Below the pieces are notes generated by a model. The model did no database searches. It was given only the letters and a program-made list of their open reading frames with translations, and was not told where the DNA came from. A program made the translations under genes and the position numbers. A stretch of DNA of 53,348 bases, taken from positions 70,137-123,484 of the forward strand of contig NZ_LNCU01000011.1 in NCBI RefSeq assembly GCF_001542415.1. The letters are read 5' to 3'. Of this stretch, positions 43,559 to 51,710 are shown piece by piece; position 1 is the first letter of the stretch; each line of letters opens with the position of its first letter. The DNA is from Bradyrhizobium macuxiense. Lineage in GTDB: Bacteria; Pseudomonadota; Alphaproteobacteria; Rhizobiales; Xanthobacteraceae.

Positions 43559-44398
43559 ATGCCGACGAAACAAGAGCCGATAATGGCCTGCACGTCACGT
43601 TATGAGAGACAATCCATGCATCACCACAACGACAACCAGCCGCGTACACCAGAGCAACACAGGGCCATCCTGGCCCAGCAGCGCACTCAGCAAGACGACA
43701 CCCGCGAGGTTCGGTTTCGCAACCAATACTGGCCAACGCTAGGCCGCCTGAAGCGCGCTGATGCCTGGCGTGAGATTCAGGCGCTGGAGCGATATGCCGG
43801 CGATGAGGGTATCGAGATCGGTGGCGGCTTTCACGCCGCTAATGACAACCTGCCAGTAGACGACACTGGCCGCACCGAGATCAGCCGCGTTGATGGCCGG
43901 ATGGACGAGGAGATGCCGGATGGTGACGACATCTACGCGGCGGCGGTGGCCGATGAAGAGGACCGGAAGGCTGGCCGGCCAGAGAAAGCTGATCGGATCC
44001 TCTATGACGACAAGAAGCGCATCGTGGCCGTCAAGGTCCGCGGCCGGTATCGCAGCTTGGTCGAGACGTTCAGCACACCGCGCGGACCTGCGCAGGACAG
44101 CGACACATTCCGTCTCGCCATGGACGCCGGCCACACCATGCCCGATGAGTTGCCCGACGCCGACCACGAGGCAGCCTGTCGCCTGGATCATGCAGCCATG
44201 AAAAGGCGCCTCGGCAGGGAGGTCTGCCGCGTGCTCGAGCTAGCGCTTGGAACGCAGACCAGCGAAGAGATCGGCGAAGAGCTTGGCTTGTCGGCCAAGA
44301 CCGGCGAGCGCATGGCCGTACGGCTGGTTGACGGTGCCATAGCCAAGCTCATGGCCGAATACGCAAAGCGGGACGCTGCGGATCTGGCGGTGGCGTGA
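43559..44398 (+). CDS. Element protein with sigma-4-like C-terminal helix-turn-helix
   Basis: A 279-residue, mostly polar and acidic protein. The last 50 residues, VCRVLELALGTQTSEEIGEE then LGLSAKTGERMAVRLVDGAI, look like a sigma-70 region 4 or LuxR-type helix-turn-helix. The middle (about 105-170) is Asp/Arg-rich. It may regulate element transcription. The start is unsure: ATGs at 43583 and 43616 are in frame, none with a strong ribosome site. The gene ends just before a perfect terminator. Confidence 0.6.
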   Translation: MPTKQEPIMACTSRYERQSMHHHNDNQPRTPEQHRAILAQQRTQQDDTREVRFRNQYWPTLGRLKRADAWREIQALERYAGDEGIEIGGGFHAANDNLPVDDTGRTEISRVDGRMDEEMPDGDDIYAAAVADEEDRKAGRPEKADRILYDDKKRIVAVKVRGRYRSLVETFSTPRGPAQDSDTFRLAMDAGHTMPDELPDADHEAACRLDHAAMKRRLGREVCRVLELALGTQTSEEIGEELGLSAKTGERMAVRLVDGAIAKLMAEYAKRDAADLAVA

Positions 44399-44408
44399 GG
44401 GTGCGAAG

Positions 44409-44442
44409 CGAACGAGGCCGCCAATTGAGGCGGCCTCGTTCG
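44409..44442. terminator. Strong hairpin terminator between convergent genes
   Basis: A 14-bp perfect stem, CGAACGAGGCCGCC (44409-44422) with GGCGGCCTCGTTCG (44429-44442), and a 6-nt AATTGA loop. It follows the plus-strand stop at 44398 and precedes the minus-strand stop at 44446, so it can serve both. Confidence 0.85.
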
Positions 44443-44445
44443 TTA

Positions 44446-44700
44446 TCATTCACCTAGTCGACGAAGCTCGGTCGCGGTCTTCTCCAGCAGCCGAACCAGG
44501 TCGAAATATTCCAATGAGCCAACTTCGACGCAATTGAGCGCATTGGCGAGAACCAAGGCCGTTCTTCTCAATATATCCACTCTAGACTGCATCATCCGCT
44601 TTTCTCCAATTGTCGCGACCATCATTAGCTGGCGATGAAGGGTTGCGGTTTCGTTTACGAGACCTCGGTCCCTAATCTGCCACTCATTCCGCTTTATCAC
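44446..44700 (-). CDS. Small helical protein, unknown (moron candidate)
   Basis: An 84-residue frame from GTG 44700, with helical heptads NETATLHRQLMMVATIGEKR and SRVDILRRTALVLANALNCV, then VGSLEYFDLVRLLEKTATEL. A shorter form from ATG 44595 (49 residues) has the better ribosome site (GGAG, eight bases). Not recognised. It is flanked by a hairpin on each side and transcribed against its neighbours, as independently expressed phage cargo genes often are. Confidence 0.5.
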   Translation of the reverse strand: MIKRNEWQIRDRGLVNETATLHRQLMMVATIGEKRMMQSRVDILRRTALVLANALNCVEVGSLEYFDLVRLLEKTATELRRLGE

Positions 44701-44738
44701 CCGTGGGGGCGTTCCTCCCCTCCCGACGTGACAACTTA

Positions 44739-44766
44739 GGCGCCGGTCTCGGCCGGCGTCCTTTTT
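44739..44766 (+). terminator. Hairpin with T-run
   Basis: GGCGCCGG pairs with CCGGCGTCC around a TCTCGG-type loop and is followed by CTTTTT on the plus strand, an intrinsic-terminator layout. No clear plus-strand gene ends just upstream, so it may end a small RNA or insulate the next operon. Confidence 0.55.
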
Positions 44767-44828
44767 CGACAGCGGCGTCAAACCTTGGCGCTCTTCATTT
44801 CATCTCTGATAACTAGGATTGCAAAACC

Positions 44829-45302
44829 ATGCGCAAGCGTCGCGCGTGCCAGGTCGTTGCGCGTCGACTTGGCTTGAATGTGAATCGCGTCGCCGCTCTC
44901 TCGCAGCGTGCATCGGAAGCCGGCCTATTGCCAGTAGCCACCGGCAGTGACAGGCCGCACCTTACCAACCTCGAATTTGCCAGGCTTCTGATCTGCGCCG
45001 TCGCCGACGATGGTCTTGGAAAAGTGCCGACCACGGTGCGCAGTTTTGCCGCATTAGAGGGTGACGGCCTGCAATTTGTTGATTGGCTGGAAGGCGCGAT
45101 CTCCGGTCGCGTGTGCTTGGACGGCTTACTCAGCATTGTCTTCCAGTTGGAGCCACCCGCCTGCGCTGTGATCACTGGATCTGCGCAAATGGAGTTCGGA
45201 CAGCGCGCCGACAACCACACCACGCGCGTCACCGCCATCAGCGGCGAAGCACTGCGCAACATCGTTTCAGACTTTCAAAATGACGCCTGGGCAGGGCGCT
45301 AA
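44829..45302 (+). CDS. Element protein with N-terminal helix-turn-helix-like region
   Basis: A 157-residue protein starting MRKRRACQVVARRLGLNVNR then VAALSQRASEAGLLPVATGS, which looks like a basic helix-turn-helix. The C-terminal part, VDWLEGAISGRVCLDGLLSI and VITGSAQMEFGQ, has beta-strand character. Its place before structural-type genes is where small terminase or packaging proteins often sit, but nothing confirms this. AGGA lies 11 bases before the ATG. Confidence 0.5.
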   Translation: MRKRRACQVVARRLGLNVNRVAALSQRASEAGLLPVATGSDRPHLTNLEFARLLICAVADDGLGKVPTTVRSFAALEGDGLQFVDWLEGAISGRVCLDGLLSIVFQLEPPACAVITGSAQMEFGQRADNHTTRVTAISGEALRNIVSDFQNDAWAGR

Positions 45303-45318
45303 ACCACTGGAGTTACAA

Positions 45319-46095
45319 TTGGCTAAAACCAAATCTGAACCGTCCCTAATCGATCGCATCGCCGCCGTTCATCCCAAATACGCCGCGCTACTTACGAAGC
45401 AGCGCGAGTTGCTTGATCGGCAGGACGAACTGCAGCGTGAGCTTAACAACGGTACGCCGCAGATTTTCCACTTTGGCCGGTCGGAAGACGGCGAACGAGT
45501 CAGCATGACTCCAGAGCGGGTATCACTGGCTGAGCGCGCGAGGCGTGCAACTCTTGGCTGGGTGGCGCAGCTGCCGAAGCCGAAACCCAAACCGAAGCTC
45601 AGGCATGAAGGCGCGGTCGAACTGGTTGGAGAATTGCTGAGCCCGCAGCCGATCGAGGAACTCAATCCGCCGCCGTTGCCGCCGGCATGGGCCGAAGAGC
45701 CGCGATATCGGGCCATTGGCCAGGAGTTGGAGTCGATCGCTGAAGCACTGAAGCTGCTGGCGCCGGAGCTAACGAAAGCGAGGCGAGAATATTCCGAACT
45801 GGTCGTAGCGCAGCGTCGGGAAGAATATCAGGCGCTGGTTGAATCCATCGTCGACAGGGCTCGCGCGTTCGGTGACGAAATTTCGAGGCACCACACCTTT
45901 ATCAATCAACAGCGCGAAGATGGTGTGGAGTGGCTGCATTACCGGCCAATCAACATGGGTTCGCTTGCTTATATCGCGGACCCGACATGTCCGCTCAATA
46001 CGCTAATCGAAAGCGCAATTGAGCACAGGCACGTGGGCGCCGGAAAGTCACCGCGTTGGACAGTTCCAGCGAACATTCAGTTGTTGGTGCGTTAA
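45319..46095 (+). CDS. Coiled-coil element protein, unknown
   Basis: A 258-residue protein starting with TTG 45319, six bases after GGAG; ATG 45280 is in frame but lacks a site. The sequence alternates helical heptads (KQRELLDRQDELQRELNNGT; QELESIAEALKLLAPELTKA) with a Lys/Pro-rich linker PKPKPKPKLR near residue 92. A C-terminal aromatic part has EWLHYRPINMGSLAYI. It may be a virion or packaging accessory protein; not recognised. Its stop overlaps the next ATG (TAATG). Confidence 0.55.
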   Translation: MAKTKSEPSLIDRIAAVHPKYAALLTKQRELLDRQDELQRELNNGTPQIFHFGRSEDGERVSMTPERVSLAERARRATLGWVAQLPKPKPKPKLRHEGAVELVGELLSPQPIEELNPPPLPPAWAEEPRYRAIGQELESIAEALKLLAPELTKARREYSELVVAQRREEYQALVESIVDRARAFGDEISRHHTFINQQREDGVEWLHYRPINMGSLAYIADPTCPLNTLIESAIEHRHVGAGKSPRWTVPANIQLLVR

Positions 46096-46364
46096 TGGGA
46101 ATTTCAATGAAGATGAAGACAGGTCGTCAAATCGCGGCGGATACGAAAGCGCTGTTGGTCAAGGTTGAGGCGAACGTTGCTAAAGCGAAAGCGAAGCGGG
46201 CAACCAAGAAGGCGAAACCTACTGTAGCAAAGTACACCCCGAAGTCGGCACCAAAGCCTGCCAAGCCGATGAGCAGAAGCGCGCGCCTGCGGCGTGCAGA
46301 AGCGGAAGTAAAGGCCAGCAAGCCGCGCGACAAGCGCTGCGTCTGGCGCGAGATGAACACCTAA
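46095..46364 (+). CDS. Lysine-rich H1-like basic protein
   Basis: An 89-residue, strongly basic protein. The middle is low-complexity Lys/Ala/Pro (VAKAKAKRATKKAKPTVAKY and SAPKPAKPMSRSARLRRAEA), like bacterial histone-H1-like or DNA-compacting proteins. The ATG overlaps the previous stop, implying translational coupling; ATG 46107 is an alternative. It could bind element DNA. The function is inference from composition. Confidence 0.6.
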   Translation: MGISMKMKTGRQIAADTKALLVKVEANVAKAKAKRATKKAKPTVAKYTPKSAPKPAKPMSRSARLRRAEAEVKASKPRDKRCVWREMNT

Positions 46365-46398
46365 CGTCGCGCTCTGACGGTCCTTCAGCAGCGCGACC

Positions 46399-46430
46399 GG
46401 CGGACACTGGAGGGAACAGCAGTGTCCGCC
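46399..46430 (+). terminator. Hairpin (11-bp stem) before the structural-type gene
   Basis: GGCGGACACTG (46399-46409) pairs perfectly with CAGTGTCCGCC (46420-46430) around a 10-nt loop that holds GAGGGAACAG. There is no T-run, so it may be a weak terminator, an RNA-stabilising stem or an attenuator between 46364 and 46460. Confidence 0.6.
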
Positions 46431-46459
46431 ACCAATCATAGTTGAAAAGGAATAGTATT

Positions 46460-46843
46460 ATGCTTCGAGATATTTCGCAGAACATTGGCGTCGTTCAGAC
46501 GCTTGCTCCGGCAGTACAGACCGCGACCGTGAACGGTACTGCCGTCGACACGAATGGTTTTGAATCTGCCGCTATCGTGATCACCACCGGCGCTATTGTC
46601 GGTGCTGCCAACTTCACCGCGAAGCTGCAGGATAGCTCAGACGGCACGAACTTCACCGACGTTGCCGCGTCATTGTTGGTTGGCACGCTGCCGGCCGCTC
46701 TCGCGGCGTCGACCACGTACAAACAAGGCTATCTCGGCGGCAATCGCTACATTCGCACGGTGTTGACGCTAAACAGTGGCACGTCGATTGCGGCAGGTGC
46801 TGTCGCCGTGCTCGGTGACGCTAAGATCCGACCCGTTGCGTGA
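46460..46843 (+). CDS. Phage structural-type small protein (decoration/head protein-like)
   Basis: A 127-residue protein rich in Ala, Thr, Val and Gly. It reads like a beta-sandwich found next to capsid genes in tailed phages: FESAAIVITTGAIVGAANFT then AKLQDSSDGTNFTDVAAS and YIRTVLTLNSGTSIAAGAVA. No other capsid gene is beside it. AAAAGG lies upstream. The role (decoration or head-tail protein) is inference. Confidence 0.6.
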   Translation: MLRDISQNIGVVQTLAPAVQTATVNGTAVDTNGFESAAIVITTGAIVGAANFTAKLQDSSDGTNFTDVAASLLVGTLPAALAASTTYKQGYLGGNRYIRTVLTLNSGTSIAAGAVAVLGDAKIRPVA

Positions 46844-46850
46844 TGGACTT

Positions 46851-46882
46851 GATGGGCGCTTGCGGGAACGTCGGCGCCCATC
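46851..46882 (+). terminator. Hairpin terminator after structural-type gene
   Basis: GATGGGCGC (46851-46859) pairs perfectly with GCGCCCATC (46874-46882), 9 bp with a 14-nt loop, eight bases after the stop at 46843. No T-run follows. Confidence 0.6.
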
Positions 46883-46987
46883 ACCCCGGGGGCGTGCCGG
46901 ATCTTCAAAAGAACGATTTTTGAAAGACCGGCGGCCAACCAAAATACGCACATCTGCAATTCAAAATATGGGGGTAGGGCGTCTCGA

Positions 46988-47188
46988 CTACCGCTGATGC
47001 CCGAGCCCAATTCCTAGATGCAACGCCTTCTGGCGCAGCGAGCCAATCGAGCGCTTCGTGAGCTTCGATATCTTGGCGACTGGAGTCCGCGCTTTGGAGT
47101 GCGCTTTCAGCTCCTTGACATCAGCCTTGGTCCACTCACGACGCGGCGCGCGCGGCTTTGCGGCTTTCTTCGTCGTCTTCTTGGCCAC
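46988..47188 (-). CDS. Small basic SANT-like protein
   Basis: A 66-residue protein from GTG 47188, with AAGGAG eight bases upstream. The N-terminus is lysine/alanine-rich (VAKKTTKKAAKPRAPRREWT), then EWTKADVKELKAHSKARTPV and AKISKLTKRSIGSLRQKALH form a compact helix-turn-helix. I recall close relatives across Bradyrhizobium chromosomes. It is on the opposite strand to the tail gene and may be acquired cargo or an element DNA-binding protein. The host gene at 33270 shares the tryptophan-led motif. Confidence 0.75.
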   Translation of the reverse strand: MAKKTTKKAAKPRAPRREWTKADVKELKAHSKARTPVAKISKLTKRSIGSLRQKALHLGIGLGHQR

Positions 47189-47343
47189 TCGGCAGCTCCT
47201 TATTCGACAGGAGCGGGGGTGTAGCACATCACGCGCGCCGCGCAACAAGACAACACGCAACCACCGCACAACGTTCAACAGCACGATCAGGCGTCGGCCT
47301 GAGGTTTAACACGAACATCTACATTAGTAGGACCAATCCATCT

Positions 47344-49380
47344 ATGACAATTCAACTCACCGGACGACAGGTTTGGCGCGACTACGACACTGACGGCGTT
47401 CCCGCGAGCGGAGCGCATCAACCTGTGAAGCGTGAAATTCGCGCTTGGACGGACCTTATGGAGGCGGTCAGCGGCGGCGGCGGCCCCGGTCTAGGCTACG
47501 CTTCGTTGGCGCAACTCGCATCAGACTTGGCCCGCGCCGCCAATTCGCTTGCTATTGTCTATAATGACCCCACGCCAGCAAATAATGGCCTCTATCAGAA
47601 GGTCGGCGGCTCTGGGTCTGGTTCATGGACGCGCATTGGCGATCTGCCTGGCACCCTTATTCCGCTGACGGTTGCGGGCGGGACTGGTGACGCGATTGTT
47701 GCTACTGCGCCCGAGACTCCGCAGGTACCGGGCCGGAAGCTCTATCTTTTGACGCCCACAGCGAACAATACTGGCGCGGCGATGACTATTGTCATCAATG
47801 GTGCTGCGGCGACGCCGATCAAGAATGCACTTAACTCGACGCCAGCGGCTAACACATTCGTTGCCAACGTCGGTTCGCTTCTGTTCTGGAGCGTGGACCA
47901 CTATCAGGCGCTGATTTCGCTGCCGGTTGATACGGCCGGCGTTGTTGCGGACGCTACAGCTGCTAGGGATGCTGCTGCCGCTAGCGCCTCTGCTGCTGCT
48001 GGTTCCGAGGCTGCGCTTGGAAATCAGGTCCACCAATACGACACACGAGCGCAGGCCGCCGGCGCAACGATTCCGGTTGGGGTGCAAGCCATCAAGGTGA
48101 CGCGGTATGCTGCGGGATATCCGCTATCATATGCGACTTATGTCCCCGGCGCATCTGGTGGGCCGATGGCGTTTCAGGAGGGAGCCGGCAATTGGTGGCA
48201 GTTGGATCTGTCGGGTCCGGTAATTGACTCGGCTTGGTTCGGAGTGCTTGGCGATGGCAGCGATCAGACAATTGCGTTGCAGGCGACGGTCGATGCTGTT
48301 CCGCTAAAGGGTGGCACGGTACTTGTAAGCGGTGATATCCTTATTTCCTCGCTCAATTTGCTCGGCCGCGCGCTAATTCGATTTGTAGGTAAGGGTGGTT
48401 GGGGTGCTGGTGCTGACCAGGCGACGACAATTCATACAGCCGCGGGCGCGGGTGTCGCCCGGGTTATTGATGCGCGCGACACAATCGGTATCACGTTTGA
48501 GAACATCAAGCTTGCTAGCACCAATCCGGCCCACGATGGCTATTTGCTCGACAATGGCCAATCGACGCTGACGTCATTCTCGCAAACCATGAGCATGGGC
48601 AAGTGCGTCGTGATCTATAATGGCAGCGCTGCAGCCATCAATTTGTACGGTGCGTTGACGACCGAGTTTCAGAAGTGTCTTTTCGGTGGAGATGGCACAG
48701 CAATAGCGTTTCAGAATGTCGCGCGCAGCGGCGGGCTGATCTTTTCCAATGTTCACAATTTCAAGGATTGCAATTTCACGCCGAGTGGTACGGCGTTCCC
48801 GGTTCTTGGTTCTGGGGAAAAAATATCGTTCATAGGCTGCAATGTGCAAGCATCGACGGCGGATGGAAGTGGCCGGTTCTGGAACACAAGTACCGTCGTG
48901 CCGTTCATCGCCGTGAATATCATCGACTGCGGGTTCTACGACGTCACGGCTGCGGGACAGGTCTGGGGTAGCTTCTACGCCGGTAATGGGCTCAACATCA
49001 TCGGCAACAGGGTGGGCGGTGCTGATCCGTCGCTTGGTGGCAACTACGGTTTCTCAATCGGTGGGCAACTCACGGGGGTCCAAGGCTTCAGCGTCATCGG
49101 CAACGACGCGCAGTTCATGACGGCGCTACTGAACTTTGACGGAACGACTGGAGCGGGAACAAACGCGAGCAAGGGTTTTGTGGGGGGCAATAGCTTGCGA
49201 GGCGGTGCGACTGCGCTGTTTTCCAATCTATCCAGTGCGGTCGAAGTCATGATCGCTCCCAACTACATTGCTGCAGGCGGCAAGGGCTCGCACTTTTCCA
49301 TTCAGGGGGTGCCAACGTCGTCAGTCGGATTGAGCACCGGAGATTGGTACAGCAATTCGGGCGTTGTGACGATAAATTAA
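47344..49380 (+). CDS. Phage tail spike-like protein with beta-helix
   Basis: A 678-residue protein. The N-terminal 190 residues are a virion-attachment-like part (RQVWRDYDTDGVPASGAHQP; IYNDPTPANNGLYQKVGGSG-type). An Ala-rich linker follows (DATAARDAAAASASAAAGSE, about 200-225). From about residue 299 (WFGVLGDGSDQTIALQATVD) the sequence is a pectate-lyase-type right-handed beta-helix, typical of depolymerase tail spikes, and it ends in a short terminal motif, GLSTGDWYSNSGVVTIN. It probably binds or degrades a surface polysaccharide. The start has only a distant AGGA site. Its stop overlaps the convergent gene at 49377. Confidence 0.85.
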   Translation: MTIQLTGRQVWRDYDTDGVPASGAHQPVKREIRAWTDLMEAVSGGGGPGLGYASLAQLASDLARAANSLAIVYNDPTPANNGLYQKVGGSGSGSWTRIGDLPGTLIPLTVAGGTGDAIVATAPETPQVPGRKLYLLTPTANNTGAAMTIVINGAAATPIKNALNSTPAANTFVANVGSLLFWSVDHYQALISLPVDTAGVVADATAARDAAAASASAAAGSEAALGNQVHQYDTRAQAAGATIPVGVQAIKVTRYAAGYPLSYATYVPGASGGPMAFQEGAGNWWQLDLSGPVIDSAWFGVLGDGSDQTIALQATVDAVPLKGGTVLVSGDILISSLNLLGRALIRFVGKGGWGAGADQATTIHTAAGAGVARVIDARDTIGITFENIKLASTNPAHDGYLLDNGQSTLTSFSQTMSMGKCVVIYNGSAAAINLYGALTTEFQKCLFGGDGTAIAFQNVARSGGLIFSNVHNFKDCNFTPSGTAFPVLGSGEKISFIGCNVQASTADGSGRFWNTSTVVPFIAVNIIDCGFYDVTAAGQVWGSFYAGNGLNIIGNRVGGADPSLGGNYGFSIGGQLTGVQGFSVIGNDAQFMTALLNFDGTTGAGTNASKGFVGGNSLRGGATALFSNLSSAVEVMIAPNYIAAGGKGSHFSIQGVPTSSVGLSTGDWYSNSGVVTIN

Positions 49381-49964
49381 ATATCTATGCTTCCAGCACC
49401 GTGACCGTCCGCTAGCAGAGGACGTTCACGGTGGGGTAGGACCGTCCCCAAAGGATGTGGCGGCAGCTTTTGCAGATCGTTCATGAGGCTGCGAGCTGCC
49501 TCAGCCATACGTCCGATTAGGAATTCCTTGCCGTTGAATATGTAAGTAGTCGTAGCACTATCGAATTCCCTTAAACCGTAAATTCGTTTGCCATTAACTT
49601 TGACGACGGAGTCGACCAACAAGTCACCGATGTGAGCCTCGGTCTGCGGCTTGTCGATCCAGTCGTCCAGATACTCATCGAAATGCTGAAGGCGGTTTCT
49701 TAGCTCGTGATTGTGAAGATAATTGTCGTCCTTGACGGACAGTAGTTCTCGAAGTTCCTGCCCCCTGGCGAAGTACTTCTTGGTTGGCCAGAACACCGCT
49801 TCGACCCGTGCAGCATGATCGAGAAAGTCATCCAACGCCTTGAACAGCGTGTCAGGGCGCGCGCTTGATTGCTTTAGTCGCGCAAATTCCTCGAAAGCAT
49901 CTAACGCATACTGCAGTTGAAGGGCGGCCTCGCGCAAAAATAGAAACTGTCTTTCGGATAGCAT
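49377..49964 (-). CDS. HEPN-motif protein, possible nuclease or defence protein
   Basis: A 195-residue helical protein. ELRNRLQHFDEYLDDW (near residue 88) contains R-N-x3-H, the catalytic motif of HEPN RNases. The region before it, FWPTKKYFARGQELRELLSV, matches my memory of an unnamed HEPN-like family. GGGGAAAT precedes the ATG. It follows the membrane-protein gene at 50017-50613 on the same strand with a 52-base gap, so they may form a two-gene cassette. Toxin or anti-phage activity is inference. Confidence 0.6.
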   Translation of the reverse strand: MLSERQFLFLREAALQLQYALDAFEEFARLKQSSARPDTLFKALDDFLDHAARVEAVFWPTKKYFARGQELRELLSVKDDNYLHNHELRNRLQHFDEYLDDWIDKPQTEAHIGDLLVDSVVKVNGKRIYGLREFDSATTTYIFNGKEFLIGRMAEAARSLMNDLQKLPPHPLGTVLPHRERPLLADGHGAGSIDI

Positions 49965-50016
49965 TCCGATTTCCCCAGTCCAGTTAGCTGCGCGCCGCAG
50001 CTTGACGACTTGCTCG

Positions 50017-50613
50017 TTAGTGGGCAGTTGCTGGCAACGGTTCGGGTGTCATCCATACACGATGCCCGTCCGTCTCGCTTACAAAGTATCGCGCTATCTG
50101 TCGCCGATAACCCGTTATGGGCCACTCAAAACTCGCGTCGATCCGGATGTTAAGCGGGGGACCACCAATCCTGGCCGGGAGCCCCCCAAGGCAATCTCTC
50201 GATACAAACTGCTCGACCGCTAAATCTCCAATCCTCTGGCTCTTAAAACCAGTAAGCGGCCTATTGGATGAACCTCCGGAAGAATGAAAGTTTCGCGTGC
50301 TAACTGTGTTAATCAGGCACTCAAAGCTAACATTCTTTATCTTGGTTCGGCCCACGTTCTTGAATTCAAAGTGGGCATTGCTCGCATCCGTAATTGCTTC
50401 CCATGGCTCGGCGATCACGTCCATAGAAGGCCAGTAGAGATAGGAGGACGTTATAATCGTAGCCATAGATGCCACAAGTGCAACCGCAGCACGTGTTTTT
50501 GTCAAAAATGACTTCGGATTTGTATCAGGTGGTCCCACGACCCGTCGCTCACGACGCACCGCTTTTAGTTGCTGTCGCTCTAAAAAGCGTCTCTGTTGCC
50601 GAGTAATGCTCAT
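50017..50613 (-). CDS. Membrane-anchored protein, unknown (partner candidate of the HEPN gene)
   Basis: A 198-residue protein. A basic N-terminus (QQRRFLERQQLKAVRRERRV) is followed by a transmembrane helix at about 42-62 (AAVALVASMATIITSSYLYW). The rest is soluble, with FEFKNVGRTKIKNVSFECLI and PPLNIRIDASFEWPITGYRR, suggesting an extracytoplasmic beta-rich domain. Not recognised. A short inverted element, CATCT-gaaacg-AGATG, lies just upstream and could regulate it. It heads the two-gene minus-strand set. Confidence 0.6.
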   Translation of the reverse strand: MSITRQQRRFLERQQLKAVRRERRVVGPPDTNPKSFLTKTRAAVALVASMATIITSSYLYWPSMDVIAEPWEAITDASNAHFEFKNVGRTKIKNVSFECLINTVSTRNFHSSGGSSNRPLTGFKSQRIGDLAVEQFVSRDCLGGLPARIGGPPLNIRIDASFEWPITGYRRQIARYFVSETDGHRVWMTPEPLPATAH

Positions 50614-50787
50614 CTGAAACGAGATGCGTATGTCGAGAGCGCAGAGAGTGAACTTGGCTCGGTCTCCGGTCTAGCAGATTTGTCGCCTTTTCCTCAGGCA
50701 AATCTGCCAATGCCGCGACCGCAGAGACGGCCCAGCAGTGAATTCCCACCGAAATAGCGGCGCTTAATCAATAATTGGAGTGATATT

Positions 50788-51033
50788 TTGTCCAACGATC
50801 TTATAGTCCAGCTCGGCGCGCGCCTGGATCAGTTCCAGAGCGACCTTAACCAGGCTGTTGCAGAACAAAAGCCCGATCAACCCACCTTCTACATCGTCCG
50901 CGCAATGATGCCCGGACAAGCGAAGCATCACCTCGCTGTGTTTGATGATCCAGAAGAAGCAGCCGATCATGTGATTTGGCTGACGCCTCGCGCAATCGGC
51001 ACGATTCAAACAATTGAAAGTTCGTTCGCCTAA
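50788..51033 (+). CDS. Tape-measure-like N-terminus on a short protein
   Basis: An 81-residue protein from TTG 50788, eight bases after GGAG. The first 23 residues, SNDLIVQLGARLDQFQSDLN, match the N-terminus of phage tail tape-measure proteins in Rhizobiales as I remember them. The rest, TFYIVRAMMPGQAKHHLAVF then DDPEEAADHVIWLTPRAIGT, is unrelated. It may be a recombined or truncated tape-measure gene, or a small control protein using the same start. Its stop overlaps the next ATG (TAATG). Confidence 0.5.
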   Translation: MSNDLIVQLGARLDQFQSDLNQAVAEQKPDQPTFYIVRAMMPGQAKHHLAVFDDPEEAADHVIWLTPRAIGTIQTIESSFA

Positions 51034-51687
51034 TGGGCGTTTCCATGCAGGGCGAGAGGCCAGACTGGTTTCCTGATTGGCGAGGTGAGACTGCCCGTCA
51101 TAGTGGCATCTGGGCCAAGCGCCGCAAGCGTTCCGCTGGAGAAGGCGCGTGGCAAAGCGAGGTTCATAGCCATCAACGATAGTTGGCGCCTGGCTCCGTG
51201 GGCTGACGCGCTATATGCTCACGACAAGCAATGGTGGGACGTGTGGAGTGGCGTGCCTTCGTTTAATGGCCTGAAAATATCCGGCCAGAAGACGGATCCT
51301 GCGCTCTGCCTGAAGCTTGCTCGCATCAACAAGTACTGTAACGAGATTCTTGTTGAACCTGACGGCACGATCGGCTGGGGCTGCAATGGCGGCTTCCACG
51401 CCCTGAACCTGGCGATTCAATTCGGCGCGCGACGCATCGTGCTGGTCGGATATGATTGCCGGATAGATCGCGGCATCAACTGGCATGGCGGCCATAAGCA
51501 CGGCTTACCCAACAAGGGCATCTTGTGCGTTACCATTTGGCGGAAGGTGCTGGACGCTCAGGCGCCATTGCTGGAGAGGCTAGGCGTTGAGGTGCTGAAC
51601 GCTTCGCCAGTCAGCACGTTGACGGCTTATCCGAAGGTTGATTTTGCGCAGGCAGTGAGGGGCTGTCAGGCCTTGGCGCAGCAGTAA
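51033..51687 (+). pseudogene. DUF115-like phage protein gene with a frameshift
   Basis: ATG 51033 opens a frame reading MQGERPDWFPDWRGE (from 51045), the normal N-terminus of this family, but that frame then runs off. The conserved remainder starts in the next frame at GTG 51085: VIVASGPSAASVPLEKARGK, AINDSWRLAPWADALYAHDK and RRIVLVGYDCRIDRGINWHG. This Rossmann-like family includes 6-hydroxymethylpterin pyrophosphokinase-related proteins. One extra base near 51093 explains it. A shortened product from GTG 51085 (200 residues) may still be made. Confidence 0.7.
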
Positions 51688-51710
51688 GGGATGCGAAGGC
51701 GAGGCTGGTT

